Both the position numbers and the translations under genes were made by a program. Positions 5,603 through 8,057 of a DNA stretch of 8,057 nt are shown piece after piece; within the stretch, counting starts at the first letter, position 1; each line of letters starts with the position of its first letter. Source of the stretch: JBPCRW01 sp050996405 (lineage in GTDB: Bacteria > Acidobacteriota > Blastocatellia > Pyrinomonadales > Pyrinomonadaceae); assembly GCA_050996405.1 (NCBI GenBank), contig JBPCRW010000250.1:1-8057 (forward strand), read 5' to 3'. The notes under the pieces were generated by a model. It did not search any database, was not told the origin of the DNA, and worked only from the letters and a program-made list of their open reading frames with translations.

Positions 5603-8057
5603 TTATTGGCTCTTTGCCTTGGCAAAATCACCCGCCTTGAAGATGGAAATCTTGTCGGGTGTCATGTATTTTTTCATTGCCGCATTGATTTGTTCAGGAG
5701 TCAGAGATTGAACCTTTTTATCAAGTTCATCATCCCAGTCATAGGTCCGGTTAATAAGCAGATAATTTGCCAAAGTTCCGGCAATACTGCTGTCCGAGGC
5801 GCGGGCAGTTTTCCGGGCTAAAAGCCAGCCGGATTTTGCCTTTTCCACCTCATCCGCCGTAAATCCAGTCGTTACCGCCTGGTTGATTTCATCTTTGAAA
5901 GATGCTTCAAGTTTACTTACATTCTGCGGTGCATAAATCGCAAACGCAGAGAATGTTCCGTTTTCATCAAGTGAACCCGCACTGAATCCAGAACCGACGC
6001 TGTAACTTAAACCTTCTTTTTGACGGATACGATTTGCCAGACGCGAATTTAGCGACCCGCCGCCAAGTATATAATTAGCAATTGTCAGCGCGGCATAATC
6101 AGGATTATCATTCCGCATTTTAATATTCAGCCGGGCAAAAAAGACCGCGTTGGCTTTGTCGGGAGTTTCAATCGCTTTATTTGTTGCCGGAACATCAAAA
6201 TAATCATTAGCAACTCTTTCGTATTTTGCCGGACTTTTCCAATTACCAAATAATTGAGTAACCAGCGGTGTAATTTCCTTTTCGTCAAAATCACCAACAA
6301 TTGCCAGTTCTCCGGTCGATGCGCCATAAAAATCTTTATAGAATTTTTTAACGTCATCCAGAGTTACCGCTTTGACATCGGCAATATCTTCATCTAAAGT
6401 TCCCGTGTAACGAACATCGCCTTTCGGATATTTATTGAAATATTTTGATACCTCTCTAATAGCAATGGATTGCGGCTCGCTGCGCCCGCTTTCAAGTGCG
6501 GATAGCCGTTCCGTTTTAAGCTGGTCAAATTCGGTTTGAGAAAAAGCCGGTTCTTTCAGAATTTCGGCGATAAGTTTTAAAACTTCAGGCAGATTCTGGC
6601 GGGTTGTTTGTATTGTAGCGATTGCGCCGGTAGCGTCGCCGCCGACTCCGCCCCGCGCTTTTAGACGGTCGAGTTCATCCTGAATCTGCTGGCGGGTGTG
6701 TTTTGTAGTTCCCAGCATCAGCATACGTCCGGCAAAGGTTCCGGCATCGTCGCGATTCATCAAACTTTTTGCATCACCAAAATGCAGGTTAAGGCGAACA
6801 AATACCGTTTCGCCGCGATTCTTTTTCGCTAAATAGGCGGTTTTCAGACCGCCGATAGTTGAGCGCGTGGTGCGGGCTTCGATATTTGCGGGACTTGAAT
6901 CAAATGCTTCACCTGCCGCGACAACCGAATCACCTTTGTAATCTTTCACCATTCCTGCAATGTCCGCATCGCTCACGTTTGGAATCTCTGCCCGAACGGG
7001 TTTTTGTGTCGGAATAAATATTCCGACAGTTCGGTTGGATTCTATCAGGTAAGTTTTGGCAACTCTTTGGACATCTTCCGGCGTTACCTTTTTGATGCGG
7101 TCACGATAAAGGAAGAATAATCGCCAATCGCCCTTTGCTATCCATTCTGTCAAACCGCTTCCAAATCCGATTGAATCGTTGAGCGAACTTTCCATATTTT
7201 TTAGGGTGGCTGTTTTATAGCGTTCGACTTCTTCTTTGGTTGGCGGTGTTTGGGCAAATGTTTCAATTGTTTGTACCAAAGCATCCCGCGCCGTTTCCAG
7301 CGAAGCTGTTTTATCCAATTGGGCGGCTAAAATGACATATCCCGGATCTTTCAAGTCGTAGCCAATGTTAAAAACCCCGGTCGCTTTTTTTGTTTCAACC
7401 AGTGATTTGTAAAGTCTTCCCGAAGGAGAATCGCCCAAAATACTGCCCATAATACTGATTGCAGCAGAGTCTGGATGCGATGCGGCGGGAACGTGATAAC
7501 CTGCCATCAGCCATTGTGTATCCCCGACGCGCTCAATCGTTACGGCGCGGCTGCCGTCCTGCACGGGTTCAATCGTGTAGCTTTTGGGCAGCTCGCGGGA
7601 TGGCTTCGGAATTGAACCGAACTTTTGGTTGATTAAATCTATGGTTTTTGCTTCATCAAACTTTCCGGCGACGACTAAAACCGCATCATCCGGTTGATAG
7701 TATTTATGATAAAAGGCTTGCAGTCGGTCAATCGGCACATTTTCGACATCGGCGCGCGCGCCAATGGTTGATTTTCCGTAATTATGCCATTGATAGGCGG
7801 TCGCCATTGTTTCTTGAATCGTGATGCGCGGCGCACTATTTTCGCCCGACTCCATCTCGTTGCGGACAACCGTCATTTCACTATCGAGATCTTTGCGGGC
7901 GATAAAAGAATTAAGCATTCGGTCTGCTTCAAACTCTAATGCCCAGTTCAGATTTTCATCTGTAGCGTTAAGCTGTTCAAAGTAATTGGTGCGGTCATAA
8001 GAAGTTGAAGCATTAAAACTTGCACCGCGCGAATTAAGTTCGCTCGGAATATTTGTA
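5603..8057 (-). CDS. M16-family zinc peptidase-like protein, two-module, 5' end beyond the window
   Basis: The frame is open through the right edge, so this is the C-terminal 817 or so residues; an internal ATG at 7916-7918 is not the start, because coding similarity continues upstream (NIPSELNSRGASFNA, YDRTNYFEQLNATDENL, ALEFEADRM). The M16 fold is repeated. The first module's HxxEH zinc motif lies outside the window; its third ligand should be a Glu in the visible TVVRNEMESGEN. It is followed by an M16_C-type domain (VPIDRLQAFYHKYYQPDDAVLVVAGKF split over 7686-7760). The second module (from about 6900) has no HxxEH: the matching region reads AGTFAGRMLMLGTTKHT, as usual for the non-catalytic half. 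It ends with another M16_C domain, including LAIVGDFDEKE and the GGGSLNSRLANRIRQKEG and LSYSVGSGF segments that contact substrate in relatives. Relatives are about 900 residues, often exported, and degrade peptides in the periplasm. Whether it is catalytic cannot be judged here. Confidence 0.88.
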   Translation of the reverse strand, partial: TNIPSELNSRGASFNASTSYDRTNYFEQLNATDENLNWALEFEADRMLNSFIARKDLDSEMTVVRNEMESGENSAPRITIQETMATAYQWHNYGKSTIGARADVENVPIDRLQAFYHKYYQPDDAVLVVAGKFDEAKTIDLINQKFGSIPKPSRELPKSYTIEPVQDGSRAVTIERVGDTQWLMAGYHVPAASHPDSAAISIMGSILGDSPSGRLYKSLVETKKATGVFNIGYDLKDPGYVILAAQLDKTASLETARDALVQTIETFAQTPPTKEEVERYKTATLKNMESSLNDSIGFGSGLTEWIAKGDWRLFFLYRDRIKKVTPEDVQRVAKTYLIESNRTVGIFIPTQKPVRAEIPNVSDADIAGMVKDYKGDSVVAAGEAFDSSPANIEARTTRSTIGGLKTAYLAKKNRGETVFVRLNLHFGDAKSLMNRDDAGTFAGRMLMLGTTKHTRQQIQDELDRLKARGGVGGDATGAIATIQTTRQNLPEVLKLIAEILKEPAFSQTEFDQLKTERLSALESGRSEPQSIAIREVSKYFNKYPKGDVRYTGTLDEDIADVKAVTLDDVKKFYKDFYGASTGELAIVGDFDEKEITPLVTQLFGNWKSPAKYERVANDYFDVPATNKAIETPDKANAVFFARLNIKMRNDNPDYAALTIANYILGGGSLNSRLANRIRQKEGLSYSVGSGFSAGSLDENGTFSAFAIYAPQNVSKLEASFKDEINQAVTTGFTADEVEKAKSGWLLARKTARASDSSIAGTLANYLLINRTYDWDDELDKKVQSLTPEQINAAMKKYMTPDKISIFKAGDFAKAKSQ

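Noticed and set aside
7916..7918. ATG as the start of the M16 protein
   Set aside because: The frame stays open with M16-like sequence to the right edge, and starting here would drop the zinc-binding region.

Overview
The window is an accessory junction followed by an ordinary chromosomal stretch. Bases 1-1138 (+ strand) hold the decayed remains of a Tn3-family transposon: a transposase with an apparent internal deletion, a nonsense codon and a frameshift, running straight into the catalytic half of a tyrosine recombinase that lacks its N-terminal domain. From 1212 to the right edge everything is on the minus strand. In transcription order these are an M16 zinc-peptidase-like protein (5' end outside the window), a DsbD-type thiol:disulfide interchange protein, a two-module PRC-barrel protein broken by an 11-bp tandem duplication, and a tryptophanase/tyrosine phenol-lyase family PLP enzyme. 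The recombinase remnant and the lyase converge on a short spacer holding a possible bidirectional hairpin terminator.

Organism: the host is a diderm bacterium. DsbD and the M16 protein are envelope proteins, and DsbD carries a signal peptide and eight predicted membrane segments. The Asn/Thr-rich linker in DsbD and the style of the M16 and lyase proteins recall Acidobacteriota, perhaps Blastocatellia. This is a weak inference from composition and memory of similar proteins; no 16S or marker gene is present. GC content is moderate, by eye in the mid 40s percent.

How the genes relate: the M16 protein and DsbD both act outside the cytoplasmic membrane (proteolysis and reductant supply) and are 119 bp apart. 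The PRC-barrel gene and the lyase gene are only 15 bp apart and are probably cotranscribed. No shared pathway links all four.

I found no convincing undescribed multi-gene system. The most striking signals are the 11-bp tandem duplication that splits the PRC-barrel gene, the mosaic transposase/recombinase remnant, and the lyase whose substrate-determining residues match neither classical tryptophanase nor tyrosine phenol-lyase fully. No RNA gene or CRISPR array was seen, and no gene-free stretch exceeds about 120 bases.
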